Shown: piece after piece, positions 21,821 to 32,201 of the stretch | Numbering within the stretch: the first letter of the stretch is position 1 | Layout: each line of letters opens with the position of its first letter | Source of the DNA: Chelonoidis abingdonii | Taxonomy: Eukaryota; Chordata; Testudines; Testudinidae | Direction: 5' to 3' | NCBI RefSeq assembly: GCF_003597395.2 | Contig: NC_133774.1 | Span: forward strand, 35,994,759-36,058,758 | DNA: 64,000 bases | Notes under the pieces: generated by a model | Databases searched by the model: none | What the model was told of the DNA's origin: nothing | Seen by the model: the letters and a program-made list of their open reading frames with translations, nothing else | Position numbers and translations under genes: made by a program

Positions 21821-24800
21821 CTGTAGGTGAAACAAAATGCAACTGGCTGCTTTAAACCGATCGCCGTGGCTCCCACTGGGCGCATCGCGTGGGCCGGGGA
21901 GTTGCAATATACACGGGTGGGAGCTTAGCTTTGGCTCCGGCTCCGCGTTTTTGGCCAAAGGGCGCCCCCTAGGGGTCTTCGGGCTGCAAGCCTCGGGCAG
22001 TGAAAGGAATCGCCGGCCTGCCCTGTATCCCATTATCGCTCACTTTTATACCAGGAGGATGGTGAGTAATGCTTTGGAAAAGAAACCTGGAGGAAACCGG
22101 AGCACTTACATCGAGCACACAGGCCAGCTGCTTCGCCTGGCTGGCTAGCTCCTTCAGCTGCACGTTTCTTTCCTTCAGGGAAGTGATCTCTTCCTGCTTT
22201 TGGGTTAATGTCACGTGCAACTGTTGAACGACAAGGTGTGAGTTTGAAATCAAACATTTCCTCCACCGTAGAAAGTCAGGTTACAGCTTACACGCGGGCA
22301 CAGGCGCTGTAGTGTGCACACACCGTACGCAAACCGATTTAGGCTCTTTACCTTTGCAAACAGTATTGATTAATAACCCAAGGACCGTTCAGGAAACGAC
22401 TTTGCCCAGCAAAGCTAGCAAGTGGGGCGCAATATGTGACACTTGCAATTACTCAACTATCGAACAAGGACCAGTTAGTTTGGAAGGAATACAGAAAGTA
22501 GACAACCCCGTCTGAGTAATCTCTGCAATACCTGATCAGGATGCTTTTAGGAGCATTCGTTCTATCTTCATACCTGATTATTTTCCACTAGTGCATCCCC
22601 TAACGCTTTCTGGTTTTGGTCTGCCACATCTTTCCAGTACTGTTCCGCAAAGTTTTGCAAGTTCATGTGCGGAAGAGGATTGTTTTGTGACCGTTGAATA
22701 CAAGGGCTAAAGGCTGATCCGTCACCGAGAGGGAACGTGAAATCCCCGGTGTCCAGTGGAGGTGGCATTAAGGAAGACGGGTCTATGGAGGAAATCACTA
22801 GAGTGAGATCATATCTCTTTACGCGGAAAAATCGTAAATATCTGAACTGGTGTTTAATTCAGTCGTGTAAGTCTGGAACGCTACTGACGTACCACAGCCT
22901 TGGTATGTACCAAACACACACATTTCGTTTGCATCTCCTTGGGGTTGGACAATATTTTACAAAATCAGTATGTCAGTGCAAACTTTTCTTAACGAATGCT
23001 ACATTGGTGCATTCAATTATGTGATGTCCAATGACTAGACTGATAGCAAATTAAACTGGTACCCAAAAAGACAAAAGCACGAGAGGGGACCAAAATGCAG
23101 TGTATGAAGCTAGAGGATCAAAGGCAGCCGCTGCTCTGTATGAATAATGGTGTTAACATACAATAAGAAAAGTACTTGCCACATATAAAACTATCGACAG
23201 CATCTCTGAACTCCTGGAAGTCGAACTCGGGTTCAGGTTGCAAGCAGTGGCTCTGAAACATGTAAAGGAAACATACAAGTTAATCAGTGCATTCAGATTC
23301 GTCTGTCAAATCTGCCCACACACTAATGACGGGTCTCCAGCGTTGCTTCAGTTTGCTTGTCAGTGTGCACACGCTCACATACCTGGAACTCTAGTCCCCA
23401 AGCTGAACACTGGAAAGGGCAAGCTTGCACTGCCATGGTCAGTGTAAAAGCTGATGCGCAGCACTTTGTGTCTCTACCAGTATAAAGGTAAATGTGGCAG
23501 GTGACTAGTAATAGAAGAAAAGAGCAATCTCTGATCCGTTAACCATGATGGCACGCGTTGGGCTGCAGCCTGCCTGCCCTGGGGCCCCCATATAGAGTGC
23601 TTATTCTATTCTCATTGGTTAGCAACACGAGCCAACCATATTCCAGCCTGCGCATTCCTCCAGCTTAGGTGAACGATTAACCTGAGCAGTCCTGCTACAA
23701 CAGCATTTCTCCCACACCTCGCCCTGACATACTGTGCGCCTAGGCAGGTGTCTGTTCACAGAGAACCTCTTGCCTTCCTACGGATCGCTTTATTCCTGCA
23801 CAGTTCTTCTCCTCCCTTCCAGTCTCTTTCTCTCTCTCGATTTTGGATGGATGGAAGAAAACACACTTTCTTGTGCACCCATATAGCATTCTGAATGAAC
23901 AGTACATCTGTGATCGTGGTCAGAAGCGCGGTGTGGACAAAGACCATCCTGGCAAATAACAATCCTTTAAAATATGAATTTAGCTCGTGTGCAGTTGCAC
24001 GCAGGTATTGACTACACCGAGGGGTAAGAAAATTGTGCAAAAAAATGTGCACGGTTACCTTTTTTAAATTTCTTCTTGCTATATTCTGTCATCTATTTGT
24101 CTGCTCCACTACACAACAGAAAGATCCAGACACAACAAACGCCCCACCTGTGTTCTCTGGCATCCTCCCTCGCAGATTCTGCTGGTACTGCAGAGGACAT
24201 AGCTAGCTGTATATGTGTCTTTCATATATACATTTCCCATTTCAATTTCAGATCTTATGTATTCATCTTTTAAACATGCAGCAGCCAGACTCCTAGCTAA
24301 GACAGAGCAGCCAGGAGATACCACTCTGCTCTCATTCTCAGATTTGGATCCAGATAAAGGTCCTCATCCTAATCTTTCAAGGCCTGAATGGGGTTGGGTC
24401 TAGCTATCTTTGAAACCGTCTCCCTTTCCATCACCCATCAACTGTGATCAACAGGAATGCTGCTATTAATGAAGCTCAGAGCCTAGCTTTATTGGTCTGG
24501 ATACCAAAATCATTGGATGTATCATAAATACATAGAAAGACATGACCTAGGGACACGACTCTTGTGGTAGGAGACCCTCCTTAGAAATGGAGATCAAGAT
24601 GAAAGCAATATATGTCACTTGTAAGGTGCAGTGCAAAAGTCTCTCTCTTTCAGCAAGCCTTGCCCCAACAATGACGGCTGCAAAATAGCCCCGTTCATGC
24701 AAGAGACACAATAAAGAATAACCTCACTCAAGAGAGCAACATAAGGAGAGAGAGAGAGCTTGGACAGAAATTGTGCCCATTTTACAGATGGGGGAATTGA

Positions 24801-27761
24801 AGCTCAGTGAGGGTAAGTGACCGCAAAGAGATGTCTGTCACAGTTGGGAATGACAGACTAGAACTCAGCTTACTTAACTCCTAGTGGTCTTGTCCTATAC
24901 CTACAGCACCACTCACCCTCTCAGTGAGCACGCACTGCTATCAATAATCCCTTTTCCTACATTGGTACCAGAGTTATCTTTTTCTGATCTTCCGCACTTT
25001 TGGAGTGAACCCCAGTAATTTTATCTTCATTTCAATCCCCCAAAATGGGATGTTTTGACAAGTAAAGGGGTAAAGTGCTGTTCAGCTAAATGCCTATTCA
25101 CACAAGCTCTGTAATTCAGCTCAGCTTGAAAAAAGAGCATGCTGCAAAACTTTTCAAATGGTGTAGCTCATGCAGGGAGCTTTGAAACAGTAGTGTAGGA
25201 TTTTTCATTCATTTTATTAGCGGCTAGTAGATAGAGCACTGGACTGGGACTCAGGAGACCTAGGTTCTATTCCTTGCTTTGCTATTGGCCAGCTGAGTGA
25301 CCTTGGGCAAGTCATTTCCCTGCCCTGTGCCTCAGTTTCCCCATCTGTAAAATGGGAGTAATGATACTAACATCCTTTGTAACACACTTTGAGCTCTACT
25401 GATGAAAAGTCTCCTAGAAGAGCTAGCTATAATATATTATTACAATAGCATCCAGAGGCCCCAATCACAATCAAATCCCCATTCTGCTAGGAGTGGTACA
25501 AACACTGCAAGAGACACATCCTCCCCCCCCCCTCCTCACAGGACAATCATATGAGGAAAGAGATGGTGGCATAAATTAGCAGGGCTAAATGGCTTGGAAT
25601 AAACAATAGAGAACAGAGGCCCCTACTAGCCTTCCACCTACCCCATCTGTGGATTGCTTCCAAAATGCTAGGCAGTATTTATTCTGATTTATACATTTCT
25701 TATCCTGTTTCAGGAAAAGTCTCAGCCTCAGAAGTGACTGATATCTGACCCTTTTGAAACTCAAGGTAGTGCATTTCTGTTAGAACAGGAGTTCTCAAAC
25801 TGTGGGTCATGACCTCATTTTGATAGGGTTGCCCAGGCTGGTGTTGGCCCTGGGCCCCAGCAAGTCTGAAGCCCAAGCCCCACTGCCCAGGGCTGAAGCC
25901 CAAGCCCAAGCTCCACCACCCAGGGCTAAAGTCACATGCCCCCCACCCAGATCAGGAGCCCTTGGGCTTCAGTTTTGCATACACATCCCCAGGGCAGCGG
26001 GGCTCAGGCGGGCTCCATCTTCAGGCCCCCCTCCTGGGCTGTAGGAATTTTTTTTGTCAGAAGGGGGTCCCCATGCAATGAAGTTTGAGAACTTCTGCTT
26101 TAGAGGTTCTGCTTAACTCGCTGGAGGGCCTGTACGGGCCAGATCCAAAGCTCACTGATGTCATTGGGAGTATTTCCACTGATTGCAACAGGCTTTGGAG
26201 TATGCTGAGTATGCTCCATATTAGCACCAGGATGAGTAAGAAAGAGACGAATGTCTGTCTTTAGTACCTAGCTGTTTCCAGAACACAGGCACTGAGTGCC
26301 CCCTTCGCCAGTTCCCGCACTGGGTCCTCCCTCTTCGCCATACAACCTAGAGTTGCTAGTCGTCCCTAAATCAACCCATCTGCCAACGAGAGAGGGTGGG
26401 ACAGATGGGAGAGCACGAGGATGAAGCTGAGACAACACTCAGCTTGAACCCGGCGGCATTCTGTGAAGGGGTGGAATTACCAACACCTGTTCCGAGCTGG
26501 AACCAGGGGGAAGATGATCCTGTCTGACTCTGGATTTGCAAAGTGAAGGTCGCTTGGTCCCTGTTTGCTTGTCCATAGGCTCGCCTTGCTATACGCGCAG
26601 AGCCTGCTGTTCGGGACATGAGTGACCTGTAGGTGATACTTCCAAACCAAATTCACAGCGAGCTCATTAAACAGCCCCCTTCCCTTTGCAGCAGCCAGGG
26701 AATCAAGCACTGCTCAAGGGCGCTTTGGGAGGATGGCTACGTCTTAACCCTTATGAACTGCCCCAGAAGTCAGCAGAAGACTTGCTAAAGGGAGCTCTAT
26801 TAAAGGGTAAGCACTTCAATATATGCAGAGACTCATCCACCGCTTGCACTGATAGCTACCAGAATGCCTTATCTTTTCTAAGCTGAAGTTTACAAACCCC
26901 ACCCATCACTATTTCTGAAGGGATTGGGTATAGCAAGTAGCCATCCTAGCTACCTGCCCGTTCATTTGAAGGCTGGTTAACCGCAGCTTGCCTAAGAAGA
27001 GTGAGGAAGGAGGTAAGAGAAGCGGCTCAAACGTGCGTGGAAATGCCTCCTCCTCCTTTGCGAACGCCCGTACGCTAGATGAAGTTGAGGAACAAGTGTA
27101 TCTGAATTAAACTGGGGGATACTCAGAAGCTGCCTCGTGGGGGACGGTGTCCGGGGAGGTGAGGGGGTGCCAATTCGGACTCAGTTACCTGCGGGGCAGC
27201 TGCAGCACTAGAAGTCTCCTGCTGAAAGACCGAAGTGCAGTCTGCTAAATCTTGCCAGTCGATAGTGGCAAGTGCTGGGGGGAAGAGAAACAGACATTTA
27301 CAACAATGCTCGTTGTAGGTGACAAGTGCTGGGGGGGAGGGAAGAGAGAGAGAAACAGACATTTACAACAAATGTTCGTGGGAGGCGACAGGTGCAGGGG
27401 AGCGCAGCAGCTCCTTTGACACCCCCTTTCCGCTCTTGCCCTGGTCCTTGCCCAGACGGGTGGCCAGAAGAGGCTAGGCACAAGCCCGGGCACTGCTGCT
27501 TTCTCACAAAGCGGAGAAGGGGGTTCGACCAGTTAGAATTCGCATTCACCACAACTCACCTAGCTCTACCGTGTCGGGAGGCTGCTCACTGTAAACTGCC
27601 GCTGGAGTGGGGCTGGCAAAGCTCTTCCGCGGCGCGGGACCGTCTCCCAAACGCACCTTCCTCTCGAGCTTGGCGGGCTTCTTGCCTAGCCGGCTGCACA
27701 GATCTCGCACCCTGTTGGGACAGATGCTGTCGAAGGCTTTCCTGCCGCTGCGGTTCTGCAT
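21368..27761 (-). CDS. MCIDAS: Multicilin (six coding exons, intact)
   Basis: Multicilin is a nuclear Geminin-family coiled-coil coactivator that works with E2F4/5-DP1 to start the multiciliated-cell programme. Joining exons 27761-27560, 27274-27189, 23252-23180, 22797-22574, 22220-22110 and 21820-21368 gives 1149 nt, 382 codons plus TGA, close to the human 385. Visible parts in order: an N-terminal [11 protein letters not shown] motif (also in GEMC1), an acidic middle with IDWQDLADC and FQEFRDAVD, the Geminin-like coiled coil ([15 protein letters not shown] to [12 protein letters not shown], about residues 177-235), and the C-terminal TIRT domain ([17 protein letters not shown]...WVPS) that contacts E2F-DP. 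The start ATG at 27761 follows 'cttgcacc', a reasonable context. All junctions keep frame. It lies 4 kb from CCNO in the same orientation, as in mammals. Confidence 0.95.
22110..22220 (-). CDS. MCIDAS: MCIDAS exon 5 (coiled coil)
   Basis: 111 nt, phase 0 at both ends, from [12 protein letters not shown] to QLACVLD. Acceptor 'caacag', donor 'gtaagt'. Carries the second half of the Geminin-type coiled coil with heptad leucines. Confidence 0.95.
22574..22797 (-). CDS. MCIDAS: MCIDAS exon 4
   Basis: 224 nt from acceptor 'ctctag' to donor 'gtatga'. Encodes [13 protein letters not shown], a proline-rich part and [19 protein letters not shown], the start of the coiled coil. It begins with two bases of a split codon, so exon 3 must end in phase 1. 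Confidence 0.93.
23180..23252 (-). CDS. MCIDAS: MCIDAS exon 3 (donor ambiguous)
   Basis: The exon begins after 'gtttcag' and codes [20 protein letters not shown]. The downstream sequence ATATGTGGCAAGTA offers two in-frame donors: a GC donor (TGTG then gcaagta, 73 nt) or a GT donor three bases earlier (ATAT then gtggca, 70 nt). The GC site fits the known GC-AG consensus better. Confidence 0.85.
23580..23640 (-). promoter_or_regulatory. Possible internal promoter or enhancer in MCIDAS intron 2
   Basis: Read on the minus strand the order is GTTGCTAACCAAT (23626-23614), then about 20 bp, then a TATA-like CTATATG at about 23596-23590. GTTGCTAAC resembles an RFX X-box half, and CCAAT overlaps it. 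Ciliary genes are commonly RFX targets. The arrangement points toward exon 3. This is pattern matching only. Confidence 0.25.
24765..24920 (-). repeat. MIR-like SINE in MCIDAS intron 2
   Basis: In reverse complement the element carries the MIR core: 'attttacagatgggggaatt', 'gaagctcagtgagggtaagt', 'agactagaactcag'. Confidence 0.6.
25222..25440 (+). repeat. MIR SINE in MCIDAS intron 2
   Basis: Well-preserved core: 'gactgggactcaggagacct', 'tgaccttgggcaagtcattt', 'cctcagtttccccatctgta', 'aaatgggagtaatgatact'. It is followed by the reverse-orientation dispersed tail at 25440-25495. Confidence 0.85.
25786..26097. mobile_element. hAT-type MITE in MCIDAS intron 2
   Basis: A 312-bp element begins 'caggagttctcaaactgtgg' and ends 'aagtttgagaacttctg', inverted repeats of the ggttctcaaact type common to hAT elements. 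Internal repeats of 'ctgaagcccaagccc'. The 8-bp flanks agree only partly (TGTTAGAA and CTTTAGAG), so it is old. Confidence 0.6.
27189..27274 (-). CDS. MCIDAS: MCIDAS exon 2
   Basis: 86 nt between acceptor 'ccccag' and donor 'gtaact', coding [20 protein letters not shown] and an alanine-rich end. Downstream of it on the plus strand, 27273-27368 holds two imperfect tandem copies of a 'gacaagtgctgggggg...agaaacagacatttacaac' unit in intron 1. Confidence 0.93.
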
Positions 27762-28260
27762 GGTGCAAGCTGGACCCAGGGCCTTAGCTTAGCTCTGGCT
27801 TTTGGGACCCCGCGGCTCTCCCCGCCCGCGGCTCTCTCCGCCCCGCTCTCTGCAGGGAAACCCGTCGAGCACCCGGCCCAGAGGCTGCACATGGCCGTTA
27901 CGGGGCTGGTTTTGACACCGTTGGAGGGGCCCCGACCGGTCTCCAGGGCAGCGGGTCCAAGGGGAGCGGAGAGGGGGGGTGAATGGAGACCGGGGGCGGG
28001 GCTGGCTGCAGAGTGAGCGCCAGAGGTGGCGCCTTCGCCTTGGCACAATCTGCGCCCTGCAGAGGCGCTAACAGTCAACCTGGCAACAGGGCATCGCCTG
28101 GGTCCTGCAGCAGCGGCAGCATTGCGCCCTTGCAGCGCACATTGGCGCCGGCACAGGGCAGTATCCAGCGGGCTTATGCCCAGTCCCGAACCAGAAGCTG
28201 TTCGGCTGGACTCTCTGGCTCCACCGTGTCAGGGATCTGACGGGGCGCAGCAAAGAGCTG
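27500..28260 (-). promoter_or_regulatory. CpG-rich MCIDAS promoter region
   Basis: GC- and CpG-rich DNA surrounds the start codon at 27761. Upstream of it are GGTGGCGCC (28025-28033) and ATTGGCGCC (28141-28149). Both resemble E2F sites, the second overlapping a reversed CCAAT box. MCIDAS and its paralogue GEMC1 act with E2F factors, so E2F control is plausible. No TATA box was seen. Confidence 0.4.
27560..27761 (-). CDS. MCIDAS: MCIDAS exon 1 (start codon)
   Basis: The exon begins [17 protein letters not shown] and ends in PDTVEL plus one base before donor 'gtgagt'. 202 nt. [11 protein letters not shown] is the conserved N-terminal signature of multicilin, which fixes the start. Confidence 0.95.
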
Positions 28261-29400
28261 CGGAGTCACAGGCTAAGGGCTCACACAGCACGGTGATGGG
28301 CGAGAGAAGCACTCACCTGGGCCATGGCTGGAGACCTCCCCATGCAGGACACCATCATGCAATGAGTGCGGTTATTAAAAACATGACTCTGACAAAAAGG
28401 AGGGGAAATATGTAACTCCCCCAGAATTATTGACATCAGAGGTGAAACCGCGTTAGTTCATCCAAATTATCCTTCTGCCAAAGCAGGATACCTCCCTATT
28501 TTACATTGTCTAGAGCGTGGTCCAGAGGAATTTTAAATCCAAGGCCCCTTGTCTTTATTCTTTGCATTATCCCGCTCATCTAGATTGTATCCACCTGTCT
28601 GTTTCTTTCTGGTCTGCAGGCATGCTTGGGTGTAAGTGCTACAAATAATCACCAGTATCTGGAAAAAGACGGTGTTTTCTGAAGCACAAACTTCAGCAAT
28701 ACCCCCGAGCGGGACACAACCCTGTGTACAAAGAGATCAACACAGCTAGCTGTAATGATGGATAGGCATATGATGTCTTTTAAAATGCACAACCTGGACC
28801 TGCAAGCAGGTGGCTCACACTTTAAAAAGAAGACAGGTAGCAACTGTATTTGTACAGGGCCTAGCACAAAGGGGTTCTGGTCCATGACAGAGATTCCTAC
28901 ACCATATGATAATATAAATAAATAATAATAATAATGAATAACTAATACCCTCCACAATGACCTATAAAATAGGAGAGGACCCTAGCAAAAAGCAGGCGGT
29001 GAGGTTTTTCAAACTGTTACTTGTGGTTTACTATACATTACAGTGAGAAATAAATGCAAACAAGCCTGTTTGGGTGTGTCAATATACATTTTAAAATGAC
29101 CGTGACACATTTAAATGCATTGCACTCTCTACACAGGTGATCTTTCTAGTCTCCTAACATTACAAGTGCATCAGGTAAGGGTGCCTTAAGAGACTGAAAC
29201 ATCTGGATCCCTTCGGGAAGCATTTTAGGTCCTTATCTAGAACTGTATCTCCAGGACTGCATTTCCAAAATCAAGCTATAGGTTTGACTTTGCTTGGTCC
29301 TGTTTTTGTCCATTTATGCCTTAGTACATTCATTATCTTTTAGGGCCAGGACTGATCAAAAACTTTTTAAAAACTAGGTTGATAGCAGAATAAAGGAGAC
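28260..29400. other. MCIDAS upstream intergenic DNA, no gene seen
   Basis: No exon signature. It contains one copy of the dispersed SINE/LINE tail at about 28835-28935 ('tgtacagggcctagcac' to 'aataaataataataataatg'). Confidence 0.45.
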
Positions 29401-29404
29401 ACAA

Positions 29405-31010
29405 TGATGTCTACACTGCAATGTAAGCCCAGGGTTAGTGGGACATGAGTCAGCTGACCATGGGTTACAGACCTCGAGCATCCATATTGATTGTTAACCC
29501 TAAATTAAGATTTTCCTGACCCCAGGGTTTGAACGTGGGGCTCTGTTATGCACACTGTAGCACAAAGACTTGAGTCAAACCAGCCACAGCACAGACTCCT
29601 TCGTGCAATGTGGCCACTCTAGTGCTTTGACTGTGGTGCACTGTGGGAAAACTTGAGTGTTCACGCTGCAGGTTTCCAGAAGTTTGAACAGTCCACCAAG
29701 GAGTCATTTTGGTCTGCGTACTCCCAGCTACCGCAGCCAGTGACATGGAGGAGATGCCTTTTCAAGAACTTCTTTTGCTTGTGCAGTGCTTTTACTCCTG
29801 TGTCAGGAAATTGGCAGAGCTTCCAAGACTGCTAATGGACATTTCTGTGGTGTTTTCTGAGCCACCTAAGGCACCTAATAGAGCTTATAATGTGTGGAGG
29901 AGGAGAATACAGGCATAACAGACTTGAACTGGCTGATGCTGCTTATGACACTCGGTATAGCTGTTGATGCCCCTGCCCACCCCAGGTAGACTGGTGCTTC
30001 TGATGCAGGGCCACATGCAGACTGGTGGGATCACATAGTCATGCAGCCCTGGGATGACCAACAGTGGATCCAGAACTTTTTCATGAAGAAAGCTACATTT
30101 CTGGAGCTGTGTGATCAGCATGTCCCAACACTCCAGTGTAAAGATACATGTGCCTTGCCTGTTCTGAAGCAGGTTGCTGTTGCTGCCTGAAAGCTGGCTA
30201 CCCTAGACTGTTACAGGTCCACTGCAAACCAGTTTTGTATGGGAAAGTCGATGCTGGGTAAAATGGTGGCAGATGTTTCTGAGGCAATCAGACTAGTGTT
30301 TTACCCTAAGGTGGTGGGCATAAAAGATATTCCTAAAGTAATTGCTGGCTGTCAGAGAATGTGGCTTCCAAACTGCACCAAGGGCCTTGGGGTGCCCATA
30401 GTTTGCCCTCCTCAAGGAGCACATAAGTACCTAAAGCACAAAAGGTAACACTCCATTGTTATACAAGCCCTTGCGGAGCACAGAGGTCAATTTATGACTG
30501 TCAGTGTGAGATGCACTGGAAAAATTCACAATGCAATTATTTTTTGCTGATCTGGCGTCTATATCCATGGACAGGCTGGGACACTAGTCCCACCAAATGA
30601 CATTGTAATAAACAGAGTTGCTATCCCCACCATTATTCTTGGGAACCCTGCATTTCCGCTTTTGTCTTAGCTTATCAAACAGTACCATGATTTCAGAGGC
30701 CCTGACAAAAGACTGTTTAATTACATTCCCAGACAGTATAGAATGGTTGTTGAATGTGCTTTTGGCAGATTGAAAGCTCATTGGAAATGTCTACAAACCC
30801 ATTTAGATGGCAGTGTCATTAATACTGTCCACATCATGCTGTTCTCTTCACAATATTTGTGAAGCCAGAAGTAAGCCATTTCCCCCAATGGACTTATGGC
30901 ACTGAGAGGCCAATGAATCGGTACCCTTGGCCAGAAAGTGCCCCAGCACACCTGGAACTGGATGCACCCAGGCAATAAGAGTCAGGGATACTTTGTGCTC
31001 CCATATTATG
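29405..31010 (+). mobile_element. PIF/Harbinger element with dead HARBI1-like transposase
   Basis: The left end 'gatgtctacactgcaatgta' is of Harbinger type. Plus-strand pieces then follow the order of a Harbinger nuclease: SDMEEMPFQELLLLVQC (about 29730), a WIQNFFMKKATFLELCDQH segment (about 30070), CMGKSMLGKMVADVSEAIRL with KVIAGCQRMWLPNCTKGLGV (30239-30448), IQALAEHRGQFMTVSV after a stop, and a late MVVECAFGRLKAHWKCLQTH (about 30740). The pattern F-P-N-C-x-G-A-I-D-G at the first catalytic Asp has become LPNCTKGLGV, so a catalytic residue is lost. Stops at 30446 and about 30548. The right end is not clear. It sits between MCIDAS and CCNO. Confidence 0.7.
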
Positions 31011-31745
31011 GACTTGCACTGCCCAGGGAAAAAGGGGGAATAGTACCTCTATGAGGATATTTGTGGGGCTAATTCATTGTGCTACATCATCTAATTTTTC
31101 AGATCCAGAATACAACCAAGATGATGCAAATGTATTTTGAATGGAAAATAATACAATAATGCACCATTATTTTCTACTGGTTGGTATTTTTTAAGATCTG
31201 TCATAGTTGTTAATTCTTTAGCAATGAATTTTCTCTGTGGAATATGTACAACATTGCAAGGAAACAGACCATCATTGATCAGTGACAGTGTATTAAGAAA
31301 TGCTTATACAGTTCTTTTATTCTTCCTGTGGCTTCTGTGAAGGTGTGCTTAGTGAACCATTTTCTAAATAAATAAATCGTACAGTACTTGGATTATATAC
31401 ACTATTTACACATTGAATGTAGATATATAAAATCTGTCAGTGCAATTAACATACAGTAATTAAATGTGCATAATGTGATTTAATTTTCATCATCTCTCAA
31501 AACTCTAAACCAACACTGTAGAGTTCAAATAAATACAAATATAATTCACTGATTAGTCCATTAAGTAAGAGAATAAGGCCAATACTGTTATCTTTAGAGG
31601 TATAGCAATTATTAGTTTCTAAACATACAATGCATTGATGAAAAGGAACGAAATTGCTCTTAAAATTCACAGATGCTTTGGATGCCGTAAGAGGGTTTCA
31701 AGTGTATTGGTCCAGTTAGCTTAACTTCCCAGCTGCAGGCACTTT
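31011..31745 (-). other. CCNO 3' flank, probable 3' UTR
   Basis: AT-rich DNA after the CCNO stop. Minus-strand polyadenylation candidates are ATTAAA near 31479 and AATAAA near 31318. No other gene seen. Confidence 0.4.
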
Positions 31746-32201
31746 TCAGAAATATCCAGGGCGTAGTACATGCGGTAAAGAATCTCCATTTAAAGACACC
31801 AGTAAACGCAGTTTGTCCGTGCAATCCTGTAAAACCTCCTCTGGGTAGCCACTTATATGCAAGTCCAATGGATTTTGGTGGCGCAATATCTGGTCTGCCA
31901 GTCGCAGGGAGCAAACAGCCAGAAGGGAGGGGGCATATTCGTTAAAAGCATAGTCGGCCATGCTAAGTCCGGCCATCCCTTTGGCCAGAGCTTTGGCACT
32001 GTTTGCCTCCCTGGCATCTGCCTGGCAGGATTCCACACGCAGGTGGGTGAAGTGCTCCAAGAAGAAGTTGATGGTGGGTGCCCCCAGGTTGAAGTGTAGT
32101 TTGCTTAGGATGATGCATTCCAGGTTGCAGAGCTGCTGACGGGAGAAGACATCGCAGCAAAGGGCTAGGAGCTGCTTCACTCTGGGCGGATGCACTTCCA
32201 C
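31746..32201 (-). CDS. CCNO: CCNO exon 3 (last)
   Basis: Acceptor 'cttgcag' precedes [11 protein letters not shown]. 456 nt to TGA after LRPGYF. Contains the C-terminal cyclin domain. The C-terminus is a little shorter than I recall for human. Confidence 0.95.
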   Translation of the reverse strand: MEVHPPRVKQLLALCCDVFSRQQLCNLECIILSKLHFNLGAPTINFFLEHFTHLRVESCQADAREANSAKALAKGMAGLSMADYAFNEYAPSLLAVCSLRLADQILRHQNPLDLHISGYPEEVLQDCTDKLRLLVSLNGDSLPHVLRPGYF

